Shown here piece after piece: positions 42,367 through 50,487 of a DNA stretch of 64,000 nucleotides. The translations under genes and the position numbers were made by a program. The notes beneath the pieces were generated by a model. The model worked only from the letters and a program-made list of their open reading frames with translations, did no database searches and was not told the origin of the DNA. The stretch spans positions 6,510,001 to 6,574,000 of the forward strand of contig NZ_CP080521.1 in the NCBI RefSeq assembly GCF_019468565.1, written 5' to 3'. Position 1 is the first letter of the stretch; every line of letters starts with the position of its first letter. The DNA is from Pseudonocardia sp. DSM 110487 (GTDB lineage: Bacteria > Actinomycetota > Actinomycetes > Mycobacteriales > Pseudonocardiaceae).

Positions 42367-44076
42367 GTGCCTGCCCGCTCCCCCCAGCTGACGTTCGACG
42401 AGCTCGGCACCCCGCTCCGCGACGTCACGTTCGTCGTTCTCGACCTCGAGACCACGGGCGGGTCGGCGGGGAACGACTCGATCACCGAGGTCGGCGCGGT
42501 GAAGGTGCGGGGCGGCGAGTTGCTCGGCGAGCTCGCCACGCTCGTCGACCCGGGCACCGGCGTGCCGCCGGGAATCGTCGCGCTCACCGGCATCACGTCC
42601 GCGATGATCGCGGGCGCGCCCCGGCTGCCGGAGGTGCTCCCGTCCGTGCTGGAGTTCCTGCGCGGCACGGTGCTGGTGGCCCACAACGCCCCGTTCGACG
42701 CCGGGTTCCTGCGTGCGGCGTGCGAGCGGCACGGTCAGGTGTGGCCCCGCCCGCCGGTGCTGTGCACGGCGCGGCTGGCCAGGGTCGTCCTGACCCCCGA
42801 CGAGGCGCCGAGTGTCCGGCTGGGCGCACTCGCCGAGCTCTTCGGCACTGCCACGCGCCCCAACCACCGCGCACTCGCCGATGCCCGCGCCACGGTCGAG
42901 GTCCTGCACCGCCTGCTGGAGCGCGTCGGCAACCTCGGCGTCCAGAGCCTCGAGGAGCTGCTCGCACTCGCGAAGGAGTCCGCGCCGCACCGGCCCACCC
43001 AGCAGCAACGGCGCAAGCGGGTGCTCGCGGAGCGAGTGCCGTCGGCGCCAGGGGTGTACCTGTTCCGGGGCCCTCGTGACGAGGTGCTGTACGTCGGCAC
43101 CAGCGGCGACCTGCAGCGCCGCGTGCGCAGCTACTTCACCTCCGGTGAGCGGCGCAGGCGCGTGCGCGACATGGTGGCGATCGCCGAGCGCGTCGACACC
43201 GTCGTGTGCGCCCACGCCCTCGAGGCCTCGGTGCGGGAGCTGCGGCTCATCGCGGCGCACCGCCCCCGCTACAACCGTCGCTCCAAACGCCCGAACCACA
43301 CGTGGTGGGTGGCGCCGACGGCCGAGGCGTTCCCGCGGCTGTCCGTCGTCACCGCGCCCCGCGACGGCGCACTCGGGCCGTTCCCGTCCCGGCGTGCGGC
43401 CGCCGCGGCCGTCGACACCGTGCTCGACGTCGTGCCACTGCGCCCGTGCACCCAGCGCATCCCGGCGAAGGGTGCATCGGCCGCTCCGTGCGCCCTGCAC
43501 GAGATGGGTCGCTGCGCCGCGCCCTGCGCGGGTCTGCAGACACCCGATGAGTACGCGCCCGCCGTCCGCGCGCTGGCCGATCTGGTCGACGGCCGCGACG
43601 ACGCGCCGTTGCACACCGTGGCCGCCGAGATCGACGCGCTCGCGGGGAAGGAGCGGTTCGAGAACGCGGCGCGCAGGCGCGACCAGCTGGCGGCGCTGAT
43701 CGTCGGGCTCGGGCGGTCGCAGCGGCTGGCCGCGCTCGCCGCGCTGCCGGAGGTGATCGGCGCCCGGCCGGACGGCAGCCGTGGCTGGGAGATCGCGGTG
43801 GTGCGGTACGGGCGGCTCGCCGCCGCGGGCGTCGCCCGGCGCGGGGTCGCCCCGATGCCGGTGATCGACGCGCTGCGGCTCGGTGCGCAGACCGTCCTGC
43901 CCGGCGCCGGGCCCTTGCGCGGCGCCACGGTGGAGGAGGTCCGGCTCCTGCACCGGTGGCTCACCACGGGCGGCACCCGCCTCGTCGCCAGCGAACCGGC
44001 GTGGACCGAACCCGCCCGTGGCGCGGGCAGCTGGGGAGCCTGGGCGGAGCGGGCCCGGCCCCTTGAAGTGGACTAG
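42367..44076 (+). CDS. DEDD exonuclease / UvrC-like GIY-YIG fusion (Rv2191-like)
   Basis: This 569-residue two-domain nuclease has an N-terminal DnaQ-type 3'-5' exonuclease (about 15-180): VVLDLETTGGSAGND (ExoI), VAHNAPFDAGFLRAA (ExoII), NHRALADARATVEVLH (ExoIII). The GIY-YIG region with a UvrC N-terminal-like module follows (about 225-470): PSAPGVYLFRGPRDEVLYVGTS, RRVRSYFT and a Cys motif (CTQRIP...CALHEMGRCAAPC). It resembles M. tuberculosis Rv2191 and E. coli Cho-type repair incision proteins. GTG 42367 gives an N-terminus (MPARSPQLTFDELG) like the mycobacterial protein; GTG 42346 is an alternative. Confidence 0.9.
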   Translation: MPARSPQLTFDELGTPLRDVTFVVLDLETTGGSAGNDSITEVGAVKVRGGELLGELATLVDPGTGVPPGIVALTGITSAMIAGAPRLPEVLPSVLEFLRGTVLVAHNAPFDAGFLRAACERHGQVWPRPPVLCTARLARVVLTPDEAPSVRLGALAELFGTATRPNHRALADARATVEVLHRLLERVGNLGVQSLEELLALAKESAPHRPTQQQRRKRVLAERVPSAPGVYLFRGPRDEVLYVGTSGDLQRRVRSYFTSGERRRRVRDMVAIAERVDTVVCAHALEASVRELRLIAAHRPRYNRRSKRPNHTWWVAPTAEAFPRLSVVTAPRDGALGPFPSRRAAAAAVDTVLDVVPLRPCTQRIPAKGASAAPCALHEMGRCAAPCAGLQTPDEYAPAVRALADLVDGRDDAPLHTVAAEIDALAGKERFENAARRRDQLAALIVGLGRSQRLAALAALPEVIGARPDGSRGWEIAVVRYGRLAAAGVARRGVAPMPVIDALRLGAQTVLPGAGPLRGATVEEVRLLHRWLTTGGTRLVASEPAWTEPARGAGSWGAWAERARPLEVD

Positions 44077-44467
44077 GTGGCTGGTGCCTTTCGGTGGTTG
44101 GTGGTTGGTGTCAAGGGCGCTGCGCGTCGCTGCGGATCGCTGCGGATCGCTTGACCTGCGAGTCTCTGCGGCGCCTACGGCCAGTACTACGCGGGCAGGC
44201 CGGGGGGCTGCCCTCTGGGTGCACGGCGCCGCCAGGACCCGCACCTGCTCTGCGCTGGGGTGGAGATCATTCCGGGAACTCCACAAACGCCCTGTCGAGG
44301 ACCGGGACGAGTGGCGCCGCGCACCAACCGGGCAGGCCTTTGGCCTGCCCGCGAGTCTGACCGGAGGGGCCGCAGAGGGACGGCTCCGCACAATGCGCGG
44401 CGCCACCGGAGGCCCTACGAAGGGCGCCACCGGAGGGCTGACCGCCACGCGAAAACACCAGCCACCT
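44075..44467. repeat. Repeat-like block between convergent genes, bounded by inverted repeats
   Basis: About 390 bases without a gene separate the UvrC-like and STAND-regulator stops. AGGTGGCTGGTG at 44075-44086 is mirrored by CACCAGCCACCT at 44456-44467, with weaker pairing for about 12 bases further in. Inside are tandem CGCTGCGGAT copies (near 44130-44150), a 10-bp hairpin (44329-44351, TTT loop) and two copies of GGCGCCACCGGAGG 24 bases apart (44399-44412, 44423-44436). It looks like a MITE-type or species-specific intergenic repeat. The hairpin may also terminate transcripts from both sides. Confidence 0.6.
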
Positions 44468-44470
44468 GGG

Positions 44471-47020
44471 CTAGAGGTCGTCGAGGTGGGTGCGGATCGT
44501 CGTGATGGTGATCCGCTCGCCGTAGCTGATGTCCGTGCCGATGGTCGTCAGCCCGAGATCCATCAGGATGTCGAGGGCGCGCTGCCAGTGCCCGCGGGCG
44601 TGATCACGCTCGCCCAGCAGGCGATGGGCGTGGGCGAGACCGTCATGGGCGCGGATCTCGCTCACGGGCTGGCCGAGCTTCGCCGCGAGGTCGAGCGACT
44701 GGGTGAAGTAGGCCAGCGCCCGCTCGGCCCAGCCGGCGGTGCATGCGAGCCTGCCGAAGCCGTGCACGGCTTCGTACTCCCAGTTCGGGTTGCCGACCTC
44801 ACGGGCGAGGTCGAGGGCCTGCTGGTAGTTGGACGCGGCCTGCGCGTCGTGGCCCTCCTCGCGGTGGGCGCACGCCAGTCCGATCAGGCAGCCGAGGGTG
44901 CCCCGCTGGTCGCCCACCGCGCGGGAGATCCGCAACGACTGTTCGAAGCACTCGATCGCCCGCTCGAACCGGCCGCATGTCCGGTGCGCGTAACCGAGGC
45001 CGTGCAGCGCCAGCCATTCGCCGTTCCGGTCGCCGTGGGCGCGAGCGAGGGTGAGGCATTCCTCGAACTCGCCCGTCGCAGGCTCATCGTTGCGGAGGTG
45101 GTGCCATGCGAGGAAGTACAGCGCATCGAACTCGACGTCGTGATCCAACACGTGACGGACACCCGCCCGCGCCGCCGCGAAATGATCATTCGCGCGCCCG
45201 TACGCGCCCTGCAGGCTGCGGAGCGCGCCGAGCGACGTCAACGCCCTCACCTCCCCGAGGTGGTGGCCTGCGGCGTGGGCGGTGGCCGCGGCGAGTTCGA
45301 AGAGCTCGGCGGCGTGCTGCAGCCTGCTGTGGAACCACCAGTGCACCTTGCCGAGCTGGATCAGCGCGTCGGCCTCGCCATGACGGTCGCCGACGGCCCG
45401 CGCGGCGGCCAGCGCGCCCTGGTGGAGGGTCGCGGCTTCGGCGCTGCGCCCCTGGTCGTACAGGTAGCGGTGCACGGCGGCCCCCACATGCGCGACGTGC
45501 TCGGGCCAACCGTGCTCGGCGGCGTGCAGCGCGACGGCGACCAGGTTCGACAGCTCTCCTCCGATCCAGGCGCCCGCGCGAGCCGGGTCGGGGAAGGAGG
45601 GGACCGCGGTGCGCGCCCTGGGTACGTCCGGCCGCCTGCTCCGTTCGTGCGGGTAGGCGACGTCCATCGCCGCCGACGCGGCGTGCCGGTAGTAGTCGAG
45701 CAACCGGGTGACCGCCGCCCGGCGGTCGGGCTCAGCGTCCTCGCGGATCGACGTCGCCCGTGCATGGTCCCGCACCAGGTCGTGGAAGCCGAACCGGCCG
45801 GGCGACGGTTCCTGCAGCAGGTGGGCGTCGATGAGCTGTTCGATCAACCGGTCGGCGGCGCTCGGGCCGGCATCGAGCAGGGCCGCCGCCGCGTACCGAT
45901 CCAGGTCCGAACCGGGGTGCAACGCCAGCAACCGATAGGCCCGCCGGACCGGCTCATCGAGGTCCTGGCACGACGACTCCAGAGCCGCGGCCACGCTGCG
46001 CGAGCCCGCCTCGAGTTCGACGAGGCGATTCCGGTGGTCCCGCAGCCTCTCGGCCAGGTTCTCGACCCTCCACGCCGGACGCGAGCGCAGCCGGGCCGCG
46101 GCGATCCGCAGCGCGAGCGGGAGCCTCCCGCACAGCGCGACGACCTCGGCAAGCGCCTCGACCGCCGCGCCCTCGGTGCGGCGCTCCCCCGCAGCGCTGA
46201 CGAAGAGGTCGATGGCGTCCTGGAACGGGAGCACGTCGAGCGACACGACGCGGGTCTGGTCGAGGCCGATCAACCTGCGCCTGCTGGTGACCATCACCAG
46301 GCACCCCGGCGTCCCGGGGAGCAGCGGAGCCACCTGCGCTTCGCTCGCCGCGTTGTCAAGCAGGACGAGTACCTTCCGACCCGCCATCCGGCTGCGGTAG
46401 AACGCGGCGCGGTCGTCGAGATCGCGGGGAACCTGGTCGCCCGGAACCCCGAGTGCCCGCAGCATCCGATCCAGCGCGTCGCCCGGTTCGACCGGGGCCA
46501 CGCCGTCCGTGTACCCGTGCAGGTCGAGGAAGAGCTGCCCGTCCGGGTAGTGGCGGGCCATCCGGTGCGCGGCGTGCACCGCGAGCGCCGTCTTCCCGAC
46601 GCCGGCCATCCCGTCGATCGACGTGATCACCACCGATGTCGCGTCCCCGATCCGGCCGAGATCCGCCAGCTCGGCCACCCGGCCGGTGAACGACGGCGGG
46701 GACGCGGGAAGCTGGCGTGGCGTGGCATCCGAAGTCGCGGGCGGTGTCGAGGGCGGTGTCACGGGCATGGCCTGCGCGGACCGGCCCGGTGCGCCGATCG
46801 CCCTGCCGCTCCGGAGGGCACCGATCAAGGCGGCCCGTTCCGTGTCGCTCAGCTCCAGCGCCGTCGCGAGCAGCTCCAGCGACGAGCTCCGCGGCCGCGC
46901 CGCGTCGCCCGACTCCAGCCGCCGGATCGATCGGACGCTCATGCCGGACCGCTCGGCCAGCTGCTCCTGGGTCAACAGCGCACGTTCCCGCCACGCCCGC
47001 AGGCTCACGCCGATGGCCAC
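44471..47020 (-). CDS. XRE-NB-ARC-TPR (AfsR-like STAND) regulator
   Basis: This 849-residue signal-transduction ATPase has an N-terminal XRE helix-turn-helix (TQEQLAERSGMSVRSIRRLE, residues 17-36), then an NB-ARC module: Walker A GMAGVGKTA at 137-145, Walker B-like KVLVLLDNA, VMVTSRRRL and LPLALRIAAARLRSR. The C-terminal half is TPR repeats (about 520-830; e.g. LGYAHRTCGRFERAIECFEQSL). Such proteins oligomerise on ATP and signal binding and control secondary metabolism or stress genes; no BTAD/OmpR domain is present, unlike AfsR itself. It starts at ATG 47020, with 83 bases to the divergent Lrp-like gene. Confidence 0.9.
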   Translation of the reverse strand: MAIGVSLRAWRERALLTQEQLAERSGMSVRSIRRLESGDAARPRSSSLELLATALELSDTERAALIGALRSGRAIGAPGRSAQAMPVTPPSTPPATSDATPRQLPASPPSFTGRVAELADLGRIGDATSVVITSIDGMAGVGKTALAVHAAHRMARHYPDGQLFLDLHGYTDGVAPVEPGDALDRMLRALGVPGDQVPRDLDDRAAFYRSRMAGRKVLVLLDNAASEAQVAPLLPGTPGCLVMVTSRRRLIGLDQTRVVSLDVLPFQDAIDLFVSAAGERRTEGAAVEALAEVVALCGRLPLALRIAAARLRSRPAWRVENLAERLRDHRNRLVELEAGSRSVAAALESSCQDLDEPVRRAYRLLALHPGSDLDRYAAAALLDAGPSAADRLIEQLIDAHLLQEPSPGRFGFHDLVRDHARATSIREDAEPDRRAAVTRLLDYYRHAASAAMDVAYPHERSRRPDVPRARTAVPSFPDPARAGAWIGGELSNLVAVALHAAEHGWPEHVAHVGAAVHRYLYDQGRSAEAATLHQGALAAARAVGDRHGEADALIQLGKVHWWFHSRLQHAAELFELAAATAHAAGHHLGEVRALTSLGALRSLQGAYGRANDHFAAARAGVRHVLDHDVEFDALYFLAWHHLRNDEPATGEFEECLTLARAHGDRNGEWLALHGLGYAHRTCGRFERAIECFEQSLRISRAVGDQRGTLGCLIGLACAHREEGHDAQAASNYQQALDLAREVGNPNWEYEAVHGFGRLACTAGWAERALAYFTQSLDLAAKLGQPVSEIRAHDGLAHAHRLLGERDHARGHWQRALDILMDLGLTTIGTDISYGERITITTIRTHLDDL

Positions 47021-47103
47021 GATGAATCACCTCTCGGGGTGTCAGGCTACGGTCGCGCCCGGAACGACTAAGGTCGGCTCAGTCCGAACCTGAGGGAGCC
47101 GTC

Positions 47104-47382
47104 GTGATCACCGCGATCGTCCTGGTGCACACCGCCACCGACCGCATCCCCGAGACGGCGCAGGCCATCGCCGACCTCGACGGGGTGTCCGAGGTCTACT
47201 CCTGCGCCGGCGACGTCGACCTGATCGCCGTCGTCAAGGTCGCCGAACACGAGCAGCTCGCCGACGTGATCGCGGGGCGGCTCAGCAAGATCGAGGGCGT
47301 GCGGCGCACCGACACCCACATCGCCTTCCGCTCCTACTCCCGCGCCGACACCGAGGCCACCTTCTCCGTCGGCCTCGACTGA
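47104..47382 (+). CDS. Stand-alone Lrp/AsnC ligand-binding (RAM) domain protein
   Basis: This 92-residue protein consists only of the effector-binding alpha/beta sandwich of Lrp/AsnC regulators: MITAIVLVHTATDRIPETAQAI, LDGVSEVYSCAGDVDLIAVVKV and the final IEGVRRTDTHIAFRSYSRAD. The DNA-binding domain is absent. The GDVDLIAVV segment matches the G-x-x-D amino-acid binding motif. It may sense an amino acid and pair with another protein. Its proximity to trpD is suggestive but unproven. GTG 47104 follows a GAGGGAG site. Confidence 0.88.
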   Translation: MITAIVLVHTATDRIPETAQAIADLDGVSEVYSCAGDVDLIAVVKVAEHEQLADVIAGRLSKIEGVRRTDTHIAFRSYSRADTEATFSVGLD

Positions 47383-47417
47383 ACGCGACTCGCGTACACG
47401 CAGACCGCGACTCGCGG
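47383..47417. repeat. Intergenic palindromic repeat, copy 2
   Basis: Directly after the Lrp-like stop lie ACGCGACTCGCGT (47383-47395) and CCGCGACTCGCGG (47405-47417), two odd-centred palindromes nine bases apart. A GGGCGGCC...GCCCGCCC hairpin follows at about 47416-47440. The core CGCGACTCGCG and spacing match the block at 11195-11229. Confidence 0.65.
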
Positions 47418-47451
47418 GCGGCCAGGGCTTCGCCCGCCCGCTTGTCGCGCT

Positions 47452-48498
47452 CTACCGTTTGTGGGCGGTCGAGACCTCGATCCAGCGGGTCAGGAGGCGG
47501 TCGGCCGCTCCGGAGTCGATGGCGGCGGCGGCGCGTTCGAGCGCCCCGGGGAAGGCGTCGGCCAGCCGCGCGGGCGGCCCGTCGAACGCCACCAGCGCAC
47601 CGGCGGCGTTGAGCAGCACCGCGTCGCGCACGGCGCCGGCGCGGCCGCCGACGAGCGCGCGGAAGACCTCGGCGTTCTCGGCCGGGCTGCCGCCGCGCAG
47701 CGCCTCCCGGGTGGCGGGTGCGAGGCCGAACGCGAACGGGTCGACGCTCTCCTGCCGCACCTGACCTCCGGCCACGACCCAGACGGTGCTGGTGGTCGTG
47801 GTGGTGAGCTCGTCGAGGCCGTCGTCGCCGCGCACCACCAGCGCCGACGCCCCGCGCCCCGCGAGCACCTCGGCGATCACGGGCGCGAGCCGGGGGTCGG
47901 CGCACCCGACGAGCGCGGCGGGCGGCTGTGCCGGGTTGGTGAGCGGGCCGAGCACGTTCATCGCGGTGGGCACGCCGAGCTCACGGCGCGGAGCGGCCGC
48001 GTGCCGCATCGCCGGGTGGAACACCGGCGCGAAGCAGAAGCCGATGCCGACCTCCGCCACGCAGGCCGCGACGCCATCGGGCGGCAGATCGATCGCGACA
48101 CCAACGGCCTCGAGCACGTCGGCCGCCCCGCTGGAGGACGACGCGGCCCGGTTGCCGTGCTTGACGACCGGCGCCCCCGCCGCCGCCACGACCACCGCGC
48201 TCATCGTGGAGATGTTGACGGTGTGCGCCTGGTCGCCGCCGGTACCGACCACGTCGACGGCCGGACCGGGCACGGTGACCCGCCGGGCGTGGCGCAGCAT
48301 CGCCTCCGCGAGCCCGGCGATCTCGGCAGCCGTCTCCCCCTTGGCGCGCAGCGCGACAAGGAACCCGGCGAGCTGGGCGGGGGTGGCCTCTGCCGAGAGC
48401 ACCCGGTCCATCACCCACGCGGTGTCGGCGGCGTCCAGGTGCTCTCCGCGGATCAGCCGGCCGAGCAGACCCGGCCAGCTGAGGCTGATCTCAGCCAC
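47452..48498 (-). CDS. trpD: Anthranilate phosphoribosyltransferase
   Basis: This 348-residue enzyme transfers phosphoribose from PRPP to anthranilate in tryptophan synthesis. The PRPP-binding VDVVGTGGDQAHTVNIST is near residues 82-99, KHGNRAASSSSGAADVLEA follows, and the metal-binding DDGLDELTTT is near 223-232. It corresponds to Rv2192c. GTG 48498 lies eight bases inside the 3' end of the receiver-like gene, so the two are coupled. No other trp genes are in the window, so this is an isolated trpD. Confidence 0.95.
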   Translation of the reverse strand: MAEISLSWPGLLGRLIRGEHLDAADTAWVMDRVLSAEATPAQLAGFLVALRAKGETAAEIAGLAEAMLRHARRVTVPGPAVDVVGTGGDQAHTVNISTMSAVVVAAAGAPVVKHGNRAASSSSGAADVLEAVGVAIDLPPDGVAACVAEVGIGFCFAPVFHPAMRHAAAPRRELGVPTAMNVLGPLTNPAQPPAALVGCADPRLAPVIAEVLAGRGASALVVRGDDGLDELTTTTTSTVWVVAGGQVRQESVDPFAFGLAPATREALRGGSPAENAEVFRALVGGRAGAVRDAVLLNAAGALVAFDGPPARLADAFPGALERAAAAIDSGAADRLLTRWIEVSTAHKR

Positions 48499-48913
48499 GG
48501 AGCGCGAGCGACGAGGACCGCCGCAGCACGTCGGCCACCGTCTCGGCGGCGGTGAGCGGGTCGAGCGGGTGCACGAGCACCGCGTCGGCCTGCGACCACG
48601 TGGCGAGCCAGCGGTCGTCGCGCCGACGCACCGTGACGATGATCGGCGGGCAGTCGTCGATCTCGTTCTTCAGCTGACGGGAGACGCCCATGCCACCGGT
48701 GGGCTGGGCCTCGCCGTCGAGGATGAGGAGGTCGAACTCGCCTGCGTCGGCACCCTGCAGCACCTCCGCGATCCCGCTCGCCTCGTGGAAGCGCACGCGG
48801 GGGAGGTCGGGTGCGGGACGCCGGCCGACGGCCATGATGATGGCCTCCCGGACCTCGGGGCGGTGGCTGAACACCAGCACGGTCAGGGTCTCGTGCGCGA
48901 CGGGGCTGCTCAC
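48491..48913 (-). CDS. Response-regulator receiver-like protein upstream of trpD
   Basis: This 140-residue protein has the alternating beta/alpha pattern of a receiver domain: LTVLVFSHRPEVREAIIMAV, FDLLILDGEAQPTGGMGVSRQLK and PPIIVTVRRRDD. The phospho-acceptor Asp is in LILDGEA. The N-terminal acidic pair of true receivers is replaced (FSHRPE), so phosphorylation is doubtful and it may be a pseudo-receiver. No output domain is attached. It overlaps trpD by eight bases and is divergent from ctaE. From memory, similar genes sit upstream of trpD in related actinobacteria; the role is unknown. Confidence 0.75.
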   Translation of the reverse strand: MSSPVAHETLTVLVFSHRPEVREAIIMAVGRRPAPDLPRVRFHEASGIAEVLQGADAGEFDLLILDGEAQPTGGMGVSRQLKNEIDDCPPIIVTVRRRDDRWLATWSQADAVLVHPLDPLTAAETVADVLRRSSSLALRG

Positions 48914-49008
48914 GCCGACGAACTCTAGTGTGACGTGCTCGTCCGCCGGGTCCGGCCTGCCCCGGGGGTAAAGACGACAGCGTGTAGAAGATGGTCCATA
49001 CTGCCCGG

Positions 49009-49611
49009 GTGACGACTGCGGCTCCCACCATCAGCGCGCGAATCCACTCGCTGAACCGCCCCAACCTGGTCAGCGTCGGCACCATCGTCTGGCTGTCCAG
49101 CGAGCTGATGTTCTTCGCAGGGCTGTTCGCGATCTACTTCACGGCGCGCGCACAGAACCCGCCGGACCTGCCGTGGCCTCCCCACACCCACCTCGACGTC
49201 CCCTACGCGCTCGTGGTGACGATCGTTCTCGTCGCGTCGTCGTTCACCTGCCAGTTCGGGGTGTTCGCGGCCGAGCGCGGTGACGTGTACGGGCTGCGCC
49301 GCTGGTACCTGCTGACCCTGCTCATGGGCACGTTCTTCGTGCTCGGGCAGGCCAACGAGTACCGGACGCTGGTCGAGGAGGGCACGACCCTCTCTTCGGA
49401 CGCGTACGGCACCGTCTTCTACCTGGCCACCGGCTTCCACGGCCTGCACGTCACCGGCGGGCTGATCGCGTTCGTCTACCTGCTGATCCGCACCAAGCTC
49501 GGCAAGTTCACGCCACAGCAGGCCACCGCCGCGATCGTCGTGTCCTACTACTGGCACTTCGTGGACGTCGTGTGGATCGGGCTGTTCGCCGTCATCTACT
49601 TCATCCGCTGA
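49009..49611 (+). CDS. ctaE: Cytochrome c oxidase subunit III
   Basis: This 200-residue membrane protein has five hydrophobic helices. It begins TTAAPTISARIHSLNRPNLVSVGTIVWLSSELMFFAGLFAIYF, a hallmark of actinobacterial CtaE. FHGLHVTGGLIAF and SYYWHFVDVVWIGLF are conserved subunit III motifs. It belongs to the aa3 oxidase that forms a supercomplex with the bcc complex encoded just downstream. GTG 49009 is chosen by comparison with the mycobacterial N-terminus; ATG 48991 would add six residues. The qcrC start follows 33 bases later. Confidence 0.95.
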   Translation: MTTAAPTISARIHSLNRPNLVSVGTIVWLSSELMFFAGLFAIYFTARAQNPPDLPWPPHTHLDVPYALVVTIVLVASSFTCQFGVFAAERGDVYGLRRWYLLTLLMGTFFVLGQANEYRTLVEEGTTLSSDAYGTVFYLATGFHGLHVTGGLIAFVYLLIRTKLGKFTPQQATAAIVVSYYWHFVDVVWIGLFAVIYFIR

Positions 49612-49644
49612 TACCCCGACCGTTAGGGCTGGACGACGCCGACG

Positions 49645-50487
49645 ATGACCACCACACCCCCTTCGAGGAAGCCCCGTGGGCCGCGCAGCCGGTTCCGCCG
49701 CCGCGTGGCGGGCGCGCTGGCGCTGGGGATCGGCCTGCTCACCGCGGGTGGCCTGTACACCGCCTTCGCCCCTGAGCCGCAGGTCGCCACGGCGCAGGAG
49801 GGCGACGCCGCGCAGATCGCGCAGGGCGAGCAGATCTACAACAACACCTGTGTCACCTGCCACGGCTCCAACCTGCAGGGCGTGCAGGACCGCGGCCCGA
49901 GCCTCATCGGCGTCGGTGACGCTGCCGTCTACTTCCAGGTCGCCACCGGCCGCATGCCGCTGGCCCGCCAGGAGGCGCAGGCCCTGCGCAAGCCGCCGCC
50001 CGCCCAGTTCGACCCGCACACCGAGGAGGGCGCGGCCAACATCGAGGCGTTGGGCGCGTTCATCCAGGCCAACGGCGGCGGACCCACGCGGCCGAACGTG
50101 GAGGGCCTCGCCCTGCGCGGCGACGACCCGGCGCGCGGCGGCGAGCTGTTCCGCCTCAACTGCGCGTCCTGCCACAACTTCACCGGACGCGGTGGGGCCC
50201 TGTCCTCCGGCAAGTTCGCGCCGAACCTGGACGCGGCCACCGAGCTGGACATCTACACGGCGATGCTCACGGGCCCGCAGAACATGCCCAAGTTCTCCGA
50301 CCGGCAGCTCGCGCCGGAGGAGAAGGAGGACATCATCGCCTACGTCATGTCGGTGACGGACGGGAACAACAACCCGGGCGGCGACCCGCTGGGCGGGGTC
50401 GGGCCGGTGTCGGAGGGCCTCGTCGCCTTCATCGTCGGCATCGCCGCGATGGTCGGGTTCGCAATGTGGTTGGGGGCCAAGTCATGA
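49645..50487 (+). CDS. qcrC: Dihaem cytochrome c subunit of the bcc complex
   Basis: This 280-residue protein has an N-terminal signal anchor (VAGALALGIGLLTAGGLYTAF) and two haem-c domains, each with C-x-x-C-H: CVTCHGSN near residue 70 and CASCHNF near 173. Axial Met candidates lie in TGRMPLAR and NMPKFSD. A C-terminal membrane helix (LVAFIVGIAAMVGFAMWLG) anchors it. The dihaem form replaces soluble cytochrome c in actinobacteria, passing electrons straight to the aa3 oxidase. The stop overlaps the qcrA start (ATGA). Confidence 0.96.
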   Translation: MTTTPPSRKPRGPRSRFRRRVAGALALGIGLLTAGGLYTAFAPEPQVATAQEGDAAQIAQGEQIYNNTCVTCHGSNLQGVQDRGPSLIGVGDAAVYFQVATGRMPLARQEAQALRKPPPAQFDPHTEEGAANIEALGAFIQANGGGPTRPNVEGLALRGDDPARGGELFRLNCASCHNFTGRGGALSSGKFAPNLDAATELDIYTAMLTGPQNMPKFSDRQLAPEEKEDIIAYVMSVTDGNNNPGGDPLGGVGPVSEGLVAFIVGIAAMVGFAMWLGAKS

